A DNA stretch of 26,367 bases from Akkermansia sp. (GTDB taxonomy: Bacteria; Verrucomicrobiota; Verrucomicrobiia; Verrucomicrobiales; Akkermansiaceae), in the NCBI GenBank assembly GCA_017628435.1, contig JAGBZE010000009.1, forward strand, positions 1 through 26,367. The letters are read 5' to 3'. The position numbers and the translations under genes were made by a program. Below, in pieces: positions 1 through 9,365 of this stretch. The notes below the pieces were generated by a model, which saw nothing but the letters and a program-made list of their open reading frames with translations, had not been told where the DNA came from and ran no database searches. Position 1 is the stretch's first letter, and every line of letters begins with the position of its first letter.

Positions 1-31
1 CTACGCCGAGGCGGGACGCCTGCGATTGCTT

Positions 32-3000
32 TTATTTTCTGCGGCGGCGTGCAGCGAGAGCCGAGAGAGCCAGCAGGCTCAGGGTTGTCGTTGTAGGCTC
101 GGGAACGTGAACCACCATCAGGAAGCCCACGTTATCGATGACCTGGTAGTTCACATACAGGTTTTCATTCTGTACGTTACTGAACACGGAGTTGGCCAGT
201 ACCTGTGGGCTTTCCAGATCTCCGGCTGTTACAGTGGGCATAATCACGTCACTGAGACCGGTGAAGAGCACCAGTTCATCACGCCCGCTCAGGGCGTTTA
301 CTGCTGCGAGCAGGTTCTTGCCCAATTCTACCTGACCGGCAAAGGTTAGTGTGCCGGTCAGTATTACAGGCTCTGTCTGGAAGGCATCCATTTCCAGTGT
401 GGCGCCATTTGCCAGAGTCAGGCTGGCGTTCAGCACAGATGCACTTCCCAGTTGAGCTGTTTCGGTCACTGTGATGGTTGATTTCTCATCCAGCTGGCTT
501 CCCACATAGGCCGATACGGTGCGGCCTGTGGCAATCTCAAGCAGATTCAGAGAAGTACCATCCTGCAGATTATGCAGCGCTACATCACCACCGTAGGCAA
601 TGACTCCGTTAAGCGTGTTATCAGCATTTGTGACCTTCAGAGTACTGCCGGCATAGAAGGTGCTTTCGGAGCCATCTTCCAGGGCAGGGGCGGCTGCGTT
701 GCTGATTGAGTTTTCCAGCGTGACGTTGGTCAGCATATTGCTCAGCGTTGCGTCCTCGCTGCCGGTGTATACGACTCGCGCATTCTTTACCTCATAGTTC
801 GTTGAGGCTAATGAATATTTCTGGCTCGCGTTGGTGGCTTTCAGAGATGTGTCTTCTCCCTTTTCATTGATGATGGTGACACCATGACCAAGCAGTGCCA
901 GCACAGCTCCCTTCTCCAGGTGAATGCCTGTGTTACTGCGGCTCAAGACATCGCCGGTCACATTCAGAATGGCATTTTGTGACAGGTACAAGGAGCCAGT
1001 GGCGCTACCGTTTATAGAACCATCCACTGTCTCAATATAGGCAGAGATGCTGTCAATGATGACTTTGCCAGTGTTGGTTTCGAGCTCTTTCAGCACGGTT
1101 CGTCCGGCCAGAATCAAATTGCTTCCGCCAGATTTTCTGAGCATTTTGCCCTCGCCAAGAAGGTCGCCGGAAATGCGGCCCTCATACACACCTGAGCTGG
1201 GTTTATTAACGTGTATGGTAGTATCAGCCTCCAGAATCACATCATTTTTCAGTTCGCAACTATTATTGAACACCAGTTCACTGCTGGAGGAAGCCACGCG
1301 GATGGAAGAGGTTTCATTGAACGTGCTGGTATTTATCTGCAGACGCCCGGTTGCCACGGTGATATCACCGGTAATATTACTCAGGTTGAAGCCAATACCG
1401 TTGTCCATGGCCAGATTAAGCTCTACATCACCAGCTCCGCTTACATTGTTGAACGCAGAGGAGGTTTTGTTCTGGTCGGTTTTTTTACCCGTCATCACCA
1501 GCGTAGCGCCTTCGCCCACCACAATACTGCTGGCCGATTTCAGCTGATCTTCGGTGAATTTCAGTGTGGTATCTCCGGAGAAATCCCAGCTGAAACCATT
1601 GCCCAGAGTGGTCTTGCCGTGCACCGTCAGCTGGCCAGAGGTTTTCAGGCTGACGCCTTCAGAGAGAGTTAAGTCATTGACATGGATACTCCCCTCCAGC
1701 GTAAGATCTGCATTGGAGTTGAAGACAACGCTGTCAAAATTGACAAATGCAGTGCTCTCGGCAGGTTCGCCCGTAGTCCATGATGGAATGGTGGCTTTTT
1801 CGCTCCATGTGGAGGTGGTGCTGTCACCGGTCCATGTAACCTCGCGATCTTCCAGAATACTGTAGGAGAATGAGCCATCCATGCTTACCTGCACGCTGGT
1901 GCGGGTAGTAGCGCCAAGATTTGCTCCGTTGATAATGAAGTTCGATGCGGTCAGGGTGTCCCAGCCGCTGAGCTGGCCGCCGCCGGTGAGATCAAAGATG
2001 CTGTATGTTGTATCCTTGCTGAGGTTGCCGAACTGCAGTGCACCGGTCTCGCTGATGCTGAAGGTGGAGCTCAGGCTGATACCGCCGCTGATCTCAAAGT
2101 TCATTGCGCTCAGATCCAGCGTGCCGCCGTTTACGTCCACACGGGAAGCAGTAGACAGCATGTTCAGAGCATCGCCCGTCAAGGCCAGTGTGCCATCCAG
2201 AATTTCAATACTGCCGTTGAATTTGGCAGAATTGCCGCTGAAGGTCTGCTTGCCTGCGCCATCCTTCACCAGGTTAAGGTTGCCCAGCACCTCACCATGG
2301 AAGGTGTAGTTGCCTCCTGTCACTGTGTCGATAGTAAGCGTACGCAGGGCTGTGCCGACTGTGCCGGGCGCTGAAGTATCTCCCGTATTCCATGCCGCCC
2401 TTTCATTGATGGTGCCGGAGAAGAGCTTGGCTTGTCCGGCATCGGCTGCAGTGGAATTCAGACCCGCAATGGTGGCGGAAGCTGTATTGATACCCAGACC
2501 AATGTGCGCATCAGCAGACTGGGCTTCCAGCAAGTCGATGACGGCATTCTTTGCAATATCCTTATTACCCAGAATGAGGAAAGCTGAACGCTTAGAGCCA
2601 TTATGAGACTCGTTCAGGGCAATAGTACCGGCAAAATTACCTGATTCAGACGTTTCATTTCCCAGTTTGAACAAAGTACTCCAGGTGGATGCTGCCTGTT
2701 TCTTGAGGTTAAGCGTAGCGCTGCTGATACCGGCACCCAGCTTCAGCGTATCCACTGTGAATGAGCCGGAGTGGTGTACATCCTGAATGGTAGCACTGTT
2801 GCCGTTCAGTTGCACGATGCCAAGGCCTGTGCTGCTGGTCATTTCGGCCCGGTCATTCGATTGAAGAACAGCTCCGGCACCGAGCTCTACACTCTTGATA
2901 TTCTTGTCTGCGCCCGATGTGGCTTCTGCGTTCCAGATGGTTACAGTCTTACCTCCGGCAATGGAAAGAGAATCCAGTGCTATCGTATGATTCAACGTTA

Positions 3001-6000
3001 CTGAGCCATCAATCAGACTCAGGCTACCGCTGCCGTCCGCATTGAGCGAGCCGGAAAGCCTGGCCACGCCAGAACCTTCGGAGTTACTGTTGTTCTCCGT
3101 GATGATACTACCTGTGCCACTCAGATTGATGGAGCCGGACACGCTGGCGTTATTCATGGAGAGAGAGGATTCCTCACTCACGGCAATACTGCCCGTAACA
3201 GAAGAGGCATCCAAAGCCACAGTGGAGTTCTCTCTGACGGTGATATTACCCTGAACAGCCGTGCCATTCAGCGCCACCTGGGCCTTATTTTCCGCTGTTA
3301 CATGGGCGGCGAGCGTATTCGCGTCTACTTCCAGTCTGGCATTGTTCACCAGAACGCCATCGGTAAAGGTGGCATTTGCACCCAGTTCCAGGTAACCACC
3401 CGCGGCCACGGTGAGCTTCGAACCACTCAGGCTGCCACTGCCGCTCAGCTCATACAGCGAGTTCACACTGATGCTGCCGGCAGAGATATCCTCAGCCACT
3501 GTGATGACTTCGTGCGTGCCAGGGGTGCTGAGGCCGGAGGCATTCAGCATCACATCGCTACCGGCAGAGTAGGCTATAGTGCCTTCGTTACCATCTTTCT
3601 TCCAGTTAGTGTCAGAGGTATTCCACAGGCCGCTGTTCTCGTCGGATGACCAGAAGAATCGGCTGTCATTGCCCACTGTCAGAATCACCTGTCCGTTGTT
3701 GCGGCTCAGGCTTAGACGCCCATCCAGATCATCGGACAAGCTGAATATGGATGACAAGGAGTCATCTGTCCTCCCATCGATAAGTACATAGGTGCCATTG
3801 TCCAGCTCCTCGAGCAGATTCAGTTGCAGGTTAATGAGGGTGGAAGTTGCCGTAATACGACCAATCGAAAGAGTTGTGTAGTTCTGAGTTGTGACGTTTG
3901 TGAAATCAAAGCCAAGTGTCAGAACCGCACCCATATCCTGAGCCTGAGAAGCCTCTGTTGTAATACCGGCCAAGGTGTAGTCCGCTGTGCCATGCAGGTT
4001 GAGGAAGAGGGAGTCTGTTCCGGTAATGATTGTGCTGTTGCTGAGTGCGGTCGGGCTGTCCAGCGTGAGGATTGCTCCACTGCCTGCATTCACAGAACCC
4101 TCGAAGGTGGCGCCCGCCGCGCTGCCGAGAATAATGTCAGAACCCGCTCCGATATTCAGTGTGCCGGTACCGGAAACGCCGCCGGCCAGATTCAACACGC
4201 CGCCCTGGGCTGTGGCAAGGTTCAGGTCACCCGCAGCCGTCACAACTCCCGTGAGCTTGTTGGTGATGTTGTAGCTCTGGATAGTGGCGCCATTTCCGGC
4301 ATCGATATTGTTGGCGTAGGTGTAGACCACATCGCTCTGGTTGGCGGTGCCGGTGCCGGCCAGACGCAGAATAAGCCCATCGTTGATGGTCACCTTGCCG
4401 GTGCCCAGTGCGGTGCTGGTCTGGCTTTCAGCCTTGCCGCCGTTGAGCCGCAGGGCAAATTTGTCATCATTGTTGCCGTTGCTGCTGGCGATGATGAGGT
4501 CGCCGAAGGTGTTGGCCGAATCGGCGGTGATGGTCATGCCTTCATTGCCGCCGAAGGTCAGCGTCTTACCTTCGCCCAGAATCCGCCCGCGGATGTTACC
4601 GCCCAGGTGGTTTATGGTACCATAGGTAGCATTATTCGGATACCCTGAGGTATCTCCAGGAATTAATCCGGACAGCGGTGAATAATATTTCAATGTACCG
4701 GCGGAGCTGGAAGAAATCATGGCATCATCAGCCAGGGTGATGTTGCCATACACCGTTGAGTTATTATCAATAGCCAATGCGCCAGAGGTCAACCGGGAGG
4801 CCAGAATATTCCAATTCGTAAGGCCTGCATAACCATTACCACTGATGGTGAAATTAGCCGTCGTGCTTATTGCCGCCTGTTTGCCCCAGCGGTGCGTATT
4901 GGTCACTTTTGCCTGGCTGCCGGACTCCACCACAACAGTAGAACCGGCAAGAGCTTTCAAATTGTTGACGGAGTTGTAATTAATATCCCCGTGAATATCG
5001 CCGATGTACAGGCGCGTGTTATCTTTTAATTGAACCGTACCATTAAACGTGGGCTGCTGATTAGAGAACAACAATGCCTCACCACCTGAAGACAGCACAA
5101 TCGTACCTGAACCAAGCACCGTCTGAGGCAGAAGCGTACTTCCCAGCTTACCTCTATCCGAACCGTTGGTCTTTCCGATGACCAGCTGCAGGGTGCCCTC
5201 TTTTTCAAGATTAATAACGGATGAAGATGAACCGATACCGCCGCTGGCATTGAGATAACCATCCCCGCTCAGGGTAGCGAAGACAGTTCCTTCAGAAATC
5301 GTCATACCTCCTGTCCAGCTGCTGTTCGTGGCCATGGTCAGCGTCCCCTTACCGGTTTTGACCAGATGAAGGGCAGAGGTATCGGCGCTGTCAACAAGTA
5401 CGCCATCGGCTATCGTGGTGGAAGTGCCTTCCGTTACACGAAGCAGCAGATTGCCGGAGGAGGTGCCTTCATTGCGTATGAGAGAGCCTGCGTTGGCAGT
5501 GAGGTTCTGCACGCAGATGTCGTTGCCGTCCGTATGCAACACAGCACCCTTGTTCAGTACTACGGATGATGTGGCGGCCAGAGCGTTGGCGTGCCCTGCG
5601 TGGATGTTAATCTGTCCTTTGCTGTTCGGTTCTGCCAGTTCCATGCCACCGCCGGCGGTAATGTCGCCGGCAAAGGCATTTTCCCGGGCGAACGTCACGC
5701 TGCTTCCTTCTGTCCCCTGACCATCTATCTTCATGGACGAGGCACCGGAAAGCTCAGTATCCAGCGTCAGATCCCCGCTGCCACCGAAGTGATAGGTGTC
5801 ATCCACCGTGAGGGTCCCGGTGTAGGTGAAAGTACCGTTGGCTCCCAGAGAAAGCGAGGTACCGCTCAAATCCAGATTACCACTCGTAGACGTTGCAATC
5901 ACGCCATTCGAACCTTCCTTGATGATGCTCAGCTGGCTGGCATCATTGAAGGCGATGGCATTGCCGTAGGTGAGGTTGACTCTGGCAGCCCCCAAAGCAC

Positions 6001-8788
6001 CATCCACATAGGTAAGCTTGTTGCCGGTACCCTGAATGTATATATCACCGGTGAAATCATTGGCGGTGTTGGTGAGATGCACCGTGCCGCTGGACCACTC
6101 ATTGCCGATAAGCAGGTGTGCATCCCCGGTAAGCTTGAAATTGACGGTCAGCGTGCCGGTGCCGCCACCCAATCGCCACACATTGCCATAGGTGGCATCT
6201 GTCACGGTGCTAAGTGTGGCATCTGCAGTGCCGTAGCTTATGTCGCCCCAGGCACCGATGATGAGATTAGACCGTATACCAAGGTTCTGCAATTCGGTTG
6301 CCTGATCACCGGTGAGTGCCAGAACACCGCTCGACCCGGTACTGATGCAGTTGACTGCGGTCTGATTATCCAGCCCTTCGATAGCCATGAATCCTTGTTC
6401 GCCGATGGTCCAGCTTGTACGCAAGCCGAGGAATCCGGTGGAGTCCTTGATGACAAGACCGCCTTCATTAACAGTGCCGCGAGCCACCTGCATCTGCCCG
6501 TCCACCACAAAAATGCCCGAACCTTGCTTGGTGAAGGAAACGAAACCGGTACTGCCGGACGTATCACTGATAACATTGCCCTTCAGGGTGGTAATGACGG
6601 AGGAGTTGGTATCTACCACCATGGAAGCAACTTTGCCGGGATTGTCAAGCGTACCGGCGGTGCTGTTGAGATACACATTGCCCACCAGAGAATTGAACAG
6701 GCCTGTACCTTGGCTGCCGTGCATGTTCTGCTGCAGACTGCCCTGAATGGATTCGTAGTCTGCATTCACGGTCTGGTTGATGACCAGATTGCCGCCGCTT
6801 TCCACCGTGATATCCCCCTGCATGAGGGCATGATGAGAAAGCTGGAAGGTGGCACCGTCTTTCACGGTGACATTGGAACCGCTGAGGGTTGCATAAGTCC
6901 AGTCGTTGGCATCACTCATGCCGCCAGCATGCGGGGTCAGGCTGCCCTGGAGTTTCAGTGTGCCGGCCTCGACGGTGAAACCGCCGACATTGGTGTGGTT
7001 GCCGGTGAGGGTCCAGGTGCCGTTGTCGGCGTTGTTGTATTTCACTGCCAGCTGGGCGGTGCTTTGTGCGCCTTCATCCATGAAACAGCCGGCAAAGGTG
7101 CCGGTGCCGGTATAGGTGAAGGTGGAAGTCTTGTTCGGGGTGACTCTATCCTGTGTGGTCATGTTGCCGATGCGGGCTCCGGTTTCAGAGCCGTACTGAT
7201 TAATGACCCCCCAGCTGAGGTCGTGGCCGTTGAGGTTCAGCAAACCGCCGGCATTGCCGAAGGAGAAGGTATCACCTGCCACGCTGTTGGTCTTGAACTG
7301 CCCGTCCTGCATGAGGACGAGGATGGCCACACCGCCTTCCAGTCGGACAGAGGAAGCCGCATAGCCATCCGTCCGGTCCAGACGGGTTTCACCTTTGTTA
7401 CCCAGAGTACAGCCCGTCACATTGCCGGCTTCATCGTAGGTGACATTATACACCGTAGTGCCACCGCCTACACGGAGGGTGGCCTCGTTATTGCCGCTGC
7501 CTGCAATGGTCATGGTGCCCTCGCCCACCTTGCGCCACTCTTCGTTGGAGGCCCCGGTGAGTTCCAGCGTGAGGTCTGCGCCGCTGTTCACAATGAAGCC
7601 GGCGCTGTTGAAGGTGTTTTCAGCTGCGGGTTCGGTTTCGGTCAGCTTCCACGAGCCTTTGTCAAAGCTCAGGGAGCCTGCTCCCATGTTCACGCTGCCC
7701 TGAAGCTCCAGTACCTGGGTGTTGGTGGTGTCTTCTGTGCTGAAGGAAAGCCCTTTGTGGTCGTAGGATGTATTATCGCTGCCGCTGCCGATGTATTCCA
7801 CTCCGGTGCTGCCCTGAGTCAGCATCCCCTTGCCGCTGGTGGTATCCTGTTTACCCCAGATGATGGTTTCCGTGCCGGAAAACTCATGGGCATTGGTGGT
7901 GCAGGAAGCCATGAAGTTTTCGATAGCCGTCGGGTTGTGGTCGATGTACACATCACTGTTGTAACCTTCGAGCTTGTTAGCACCGGAGCAGAAACCCACC
8001 TGCACGAAGCGCTGGTTCTCAGCATCCCATGCATAAACCGGGCTGCCGCTGTCACCGGCGGTACAGCTGATTTGCAGAGGCGGAGCGACATCCCCCGGTG
8101 TATCCTCCTCTCTCAGGACTGAGTAGATAATCCATGTGTTATTACCTTTTTGATGAATGTTTTCGATATTGAGCAGACCGCCCATGGCACTGCCATTCGT
8201 CTGAACACCGCCGCTGGTATCCAACCTGGTACCTTCGCCCACACGGTACATCCAGGTGTTCTGCTTCAGCGTCCGCATGAACTCATCGGTGGCGTAGGGA
8301 GTGTAAGCCACTTCCGTGACAATTTTGTCGAGACGCTGGATACTCCAGTCCGCTGTGGCAATGCCCCCTTGAGAGCTATAGCCCGTCGAGGAATAGGAAA
8401 TGCCGTAACTTCCGTTCTGAGTCACGAAACTTACGTCTGTTTCACCGCAGTGAGCGGCACTTTCCAGAAACTGGGGAGCAATCAGACCGGAACCACCTGC
8501 GTCAGAGAAGCCTACAATCGGCAACAGTTCGCCCTTGCTGCCGAAACTGTCCAGATTGGGCATGATGGCAATGACCGGGTTGCTGGCACTCCCGCCATTT
8601 TTGTAGAACACCTCGATATTGCTGGCACCTGCGGTGAACATGCCTCTGTTGTAGCTGAAATCCAGATAGTATTGCAGGTCGTAGCGTTCATCTGCAAGAC
8701 CGGCCTGGGCTGGTGATGCCAGCGTGGCGACGAGAGCCATGGCGGCGAGCAGGGCGCGGCGGAGGGAAAGATTCAGGTGGAGTTTCAT
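32..8788 (-). CDS. Giant surface protein: S6-type serine protease, beta-strand repeats, PEP-CTERM tail
   Basis: This 2918-residue exported protein has a signal peptide at residues 1-29 (basic start, hydrophobic core, cleavage after AQA). Residues 35-290 resemble the chymotrypsin-fold S6 protease domain of SPATE autotransporters. The visible landmarks are LDFSYNRGMFTAGASNI (42-58), SAAHC with His113, ADWSIQRLDKIVTEV with Asp147 (146-160), YRVGEGT (181-187) and AGDSGSP with Ser247 (244-250). This makes a complete apparent triad. The rest is low-complexity Gly/Ser/Thr/Asn beta-helix with several passenger-associated strand repeats (for example around 1150 and 2150-2180) and Trp-rich punctuation near 1706-1725 and 2314-2330. 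The C-terminus is VPEP, then a hydrophobic stretch and RRRRK, the PEP-CTERM sorting signal read by exosortase. There is no beta-barrel translocator. I infer an active surface or secreted protease with unknown substrate. The S6 match is by motif recall, not alignment. Confidence 0.93.
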   Translation of the reverse strand: MKLHLNLSLRRALLAAMALVATLASPAQAGLADERYDLQYYLDFSYNRGMFTAGASNIEVFYKNGGSASNPVIAIMPNLDSFGSKGELLPIVGFSDAGGSGLIAPQFLESAAHCGETDVSFVTQNGSYGISYSSTGYSSQGGIATADWSIQRLDKIVTEVAYTPYATDEFMRTLKQNTWMYRVGEGTRLDTSGGVQTNGSAMGGLLNIENIHQKGNNTWIIYSVLREEDTPGDVAPPLQISCTAGDSGSPVYAWDAENQRFVQVGFCSGANKLEGYNSDVYIDHNPTAIENFMASCTTNAHEFSGTETIIWGKQDTTSGKGMLTQGSTGVEYIGSGSDNTSYDHKGLSFSTEDTTNTQVLELQGSVNMGAGSLSFDKGSWKLTETEPAAENTFNSAGFIVNSGADLTLELTGASNEEWRKVGEGTMTIAGSGNNEATLRVGGGTTVYNVTYDEAGNVTGCTLGNKGETRLDRTDGYAASSVRLEGGVAILVLMQDGQFKTNSVAGDTFSFGNAGGLLNLNGHDLSWGVINQYGSETGARIGNMTTQDRVTPNKTSTFTYTGTGTFAGCFMDEGAQSTAQLAVKYNNADNGTWTLTGNHTNVGGFTVEAGTLKLQGSLTPHAGGMSDANDWTYATLSGSNVTVKDGATFQLSHHALMQGDITVESGGNLVINQTVNADYESIQGSLQQNMHGSQGTGLFNSLVGNVYLNSTAGTLDNPGKVASMVVDTNSSVITTLKGNVISDTSGSTGFVSFTKQGSGIFVVDGQMQVARGTVNEGGLVIKDSTGFLGLRTSWTIGEQGFMAIEGLDNQTAVNCISTGSSGVLALTGDQATELQNLGIRSNLIIGAWGDISYGTADATLSTVTDATYGNVWRLGGGTGTLTVNFKLTGDAHLLIGNEWSSGTVHLTNTANDFTGDIYIQGTGNKLTYVDGALGAARVNLTYGNAIAFNDASQLSIIKEGSNGVIATSTSGNLDLSGTSLSLGANGTFTYTGTLTVDDTYHFGGSGDLTLDTELSGASSMKIDGQGTEGSSVTFARENAFAGDITAGGGMELAEPNSKGQINIHAGHANALAATSSVVLNKGAVLHTDGNDICVQNLTANAGSLIRNEGTSSGNLLLRVTEGTSTTIADGVLVDSADTSALHLVKTGKGTLTMATNSSWTGGMTISEGTVFATLSGDGYLNASGGIGSSSSVINLEKEGTLQLVIGKTNGSDRGKLGSTLLPQTVLGSGTIVLSSGGEALLFSNQQPTFNGTVQLKDNTRLYIGDIHGDINYNSVNNLKALAGSTVVVESGSQAKVTNTHRWGKQAAISTTANFTISGNGYAGLTNWNILASRLTSGALAIDNNSTVYGNITLADDAMISSSSAGTLKYYSPLSGLIPGDTSGYPNNATYGTINHLGGNIRGRILGEGKTLTFGGNEGMTITADSANTFGDLIIASSNGNNDDKFALRLNGGKAESQTSTALGTGKVTINDGLILRLAGTGTANQSDVVYTYANNIDAGNGATIQSYNITNKLTGVVTAAGDLNLATAQGGVLNLAGGVSGTGTLNIGAGSDIILGSAAGATFEGSVNAGSGAILTLDSPTALSNSTIITGTDSLFLNLHGTADYTLAGITTEASQAQDMGAVLTLGFDFTNVTTQNYTTLSIGRITATSTLINLQLNLLEELDNGTYVLIDGRTDDSLSSIFSLSDDLDGRLSLSRNNGQVILTVGNDSRFFWSSDENSGLWNTSDTNWKKDGNEGTIAYSAGSDVMLNASGLSTPGTHEVITVAEDISAGSISVNSLYELSGSGSLSGSKLTVAAGGYLELGANATFTDGVLVNNARLEVDANTLAAHVTAENKAQVALNGTAVQGNITVRENSTVALDASSVTGSIAVSEESSLSMNNASVSGSINLSGTGSIITENNSNSEGSGVARLSGSLNADGSGSLSLIDGSVTLNHTIALDSLSIAGGKTVTIWNAEATSGADKNIKSVELGAGAVLQSNDRAEMTSSTGLGIVQLNGNSATIQDVHHSGSFTVDTLKLGAGISSATLNLKKQAASTWSTLFKLGNETSESGNFAGTIALNESHNGSKRSAFLILGNKDIAKNAVIDLLEAQSADAHIGLGINTASATIAGLNSTAADAGQAKLFSGTINERAAWNTGDTSAPGTVGTALRTLTIDTVTGGNYTFHGEVLGNLNLVKDGAGKQTFSGNSAKFNGSIEILDGTLALTGDALNMLSTASRVDVNGGTLDLSAMNFEISGGISLSSTFSISETGALQFGNLSKDTTYSIFDLTGGGQLSGWDTLTASNFIINGANLGATTRTSVQVSMDGSFSYSILEDREVTWTGDSTTSTWSEKATIPSWTTGEPAESTAFVNFDSVVFNSNADLTLEGSIHVNDLTLSEGVSLKTSGQLTVHGKTTLGNGFSWDFSGDTTLKFTEDQLKSASSIVVGEGATLVMTGKKTDQNKTSSAFNNVSGAGDVELNLAMDNGIGFNLSNITGDITVATGRLQINTSTFNETSSIRVASSSSELVFNNSCELKNDVILEADTTIHVNKPSSGVYEGRISGDLLGEGKMLRKSGGSNLILAGRTVLKELETNTGKVIIDSISAYIETVDGSINGSATGSLYLSQNAILNVTGDVLSRSNTGIHLEKGAVLALLGHGVTIINEKGEDTSLKATNASQKYSLASTNYEVKNARVVYTGSEDATLSNMLTNVTLENSISNAAAPALEDGSESTFYAGSTLKVTNADNTLNGVIAYGGDVALHNLQDGTSLNLLEIATGRTVSAYVGSQLDEKSTITVTETAQLGSASVLNASLTLANGATLEMDAFQTEPVILTGTLTFAGQVELGKNLLAAVNALSGRDELVLFTGLSDVIMPTVTAGDLESPQVLANSVFSNVQNENLYVNYQVIDNVGFLMVVHVPEPTTTTLSLLALSALAARRRRK

Positions 8789-8818
8789 GGTGCTGGAGAA
8801 AGTGGGGGAAATGGTACG

Positions 8819-8840
8819 GTTGCAGAAAGCTTTCTACAAC
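8819..8840. promoter_or_regulatory. 22-bp palindrome at the predicted transcription start
   Basis: A self-complementary sequence with a single mismatched pair is centred on AAGCTT. It occupies the first bases of the predicted transcript of the giant gene. It could be an operator for a dimeric repressor or a 5' stem-loop that stabilises a very long mRNA. The sequence does not decide between them. Confidence 0.5.
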
Positions 8841-8846
8841 TCTCCC

Positions 8847-8874
8847 ACTATAGCAGAAAAGAGCAGCGAGTCAA
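8847..8874 (-). promoter_or_regulatory. Sigma70-like promoter of the giant protease gene
   Basis: On the minus strand a TTGACT -35 box (8869-8874) and a TATAGT -10 box (8847-8852) are separated by 16 bp. Transcription would start near 8840, giving a leader of about 50 nt before the start codon at 8788. The giant gene therefore need not depend on read-through from exbD, which ends at 8933. Confidence 0.65.
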
Positions 8875-8932
8875 GATGTAAAGCCCGATATAACGCGGGG
8901 TTCTGCGTTTTTTTCGCGTTGAGTTTCCGTTC

Positions 8933-9355
8933 TTATGGGGCAGGAGAATACTCAATGCGCACGGGAACCTGTTCTGTATCAAGCCCGGCGGCGGTGAGGG
9001 TGTCGAGCACCTCGATGAAACGGCCCATGGAGGCCCCGTCTGCGGCGGAGAGCTGGATGGTGGCAGAGGGATTCTGGCGCAGGAGCTCGCGCACATCTGC
9101 CACGAGCTGGTCGGCAGGGGTGAGTTTGCCGTTGAAGGCGATGCTGCCGTCCGCCGCCACCTCCAGCAGAATGCTGTTGCGGTCTCCCTGGGTGCCGGCC
9201 AGGTGGTGGGTCTGGGGTACATCGAGCTTCAGCACGCTGACCTGCCGCTTGAATTCGGTGTGCACAATGAAGAAGATGAGCAGGATGGTGAGGATATCGA
9301 GCATGGGCACGATGGGGATGCCTTGCTGCCCGAATTTGCGTTCGTAGAGCTTCAT
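8933..9355 (-). CDS. exbD: ExbD/TolR-type biopolymer transport protein
   Basis: This 140-residue inner-membrane protein forms the ion-driven motor with ExbB that powers TonB. It has a short cytoplasmic start, one transmembrane helix (about 13-32), and a periplasmic domain of about 100 residues. Asp20 in IVPMLDILTILL matches the conserved membrane aspartate of ExbD and TolR that carries protons. I chose the ATG at 9355 because it lies 10 bp after the exbB stop and begins MKLYERKFG. The frame stays open upstream, but those residues overlap exbB and do not look like ExbD. No strong ribosome-binding site is visible. It is the last gene of the tonB-exbB-exbD unit. Confidence 0.93.
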   Translation of the reverse strand: MKLYERKFGQQGIPIVPMLDILTILLIFFIVHTEFKRQVSVLKLDVPQTHHLAGTQGDRNSILLEVAADGSIAFNGKLTPADQLVADVRELLRQNPSATIQLSAADGASMGRFIEVLDTLTAAGLDTEQVPVRIEYSPAP

Positions 9356-9365
9356 GGCTGGCGAA

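Noticed and set aside
9..21. A terminator after the giant gene
   Set aside because: AGGCG-GGA-CGCCT is a 5-bp stem with no T-tract, and the window ends too soon to judge.
5591..8122. An open frame of 843 codons antisense to the giant gene
   Set aside because: Its translation has no family motif and a composition expected from reading Gly/Thr/Val-rich codons backwards. The minus-strand gene has clear domains at both ends.
8890..8921. A possible terminator between exbD and the giant gene
   Set aside because: AACGCG and CGCGTT pair across a 17-base loop, but on the exbD strand no T-tract follows.
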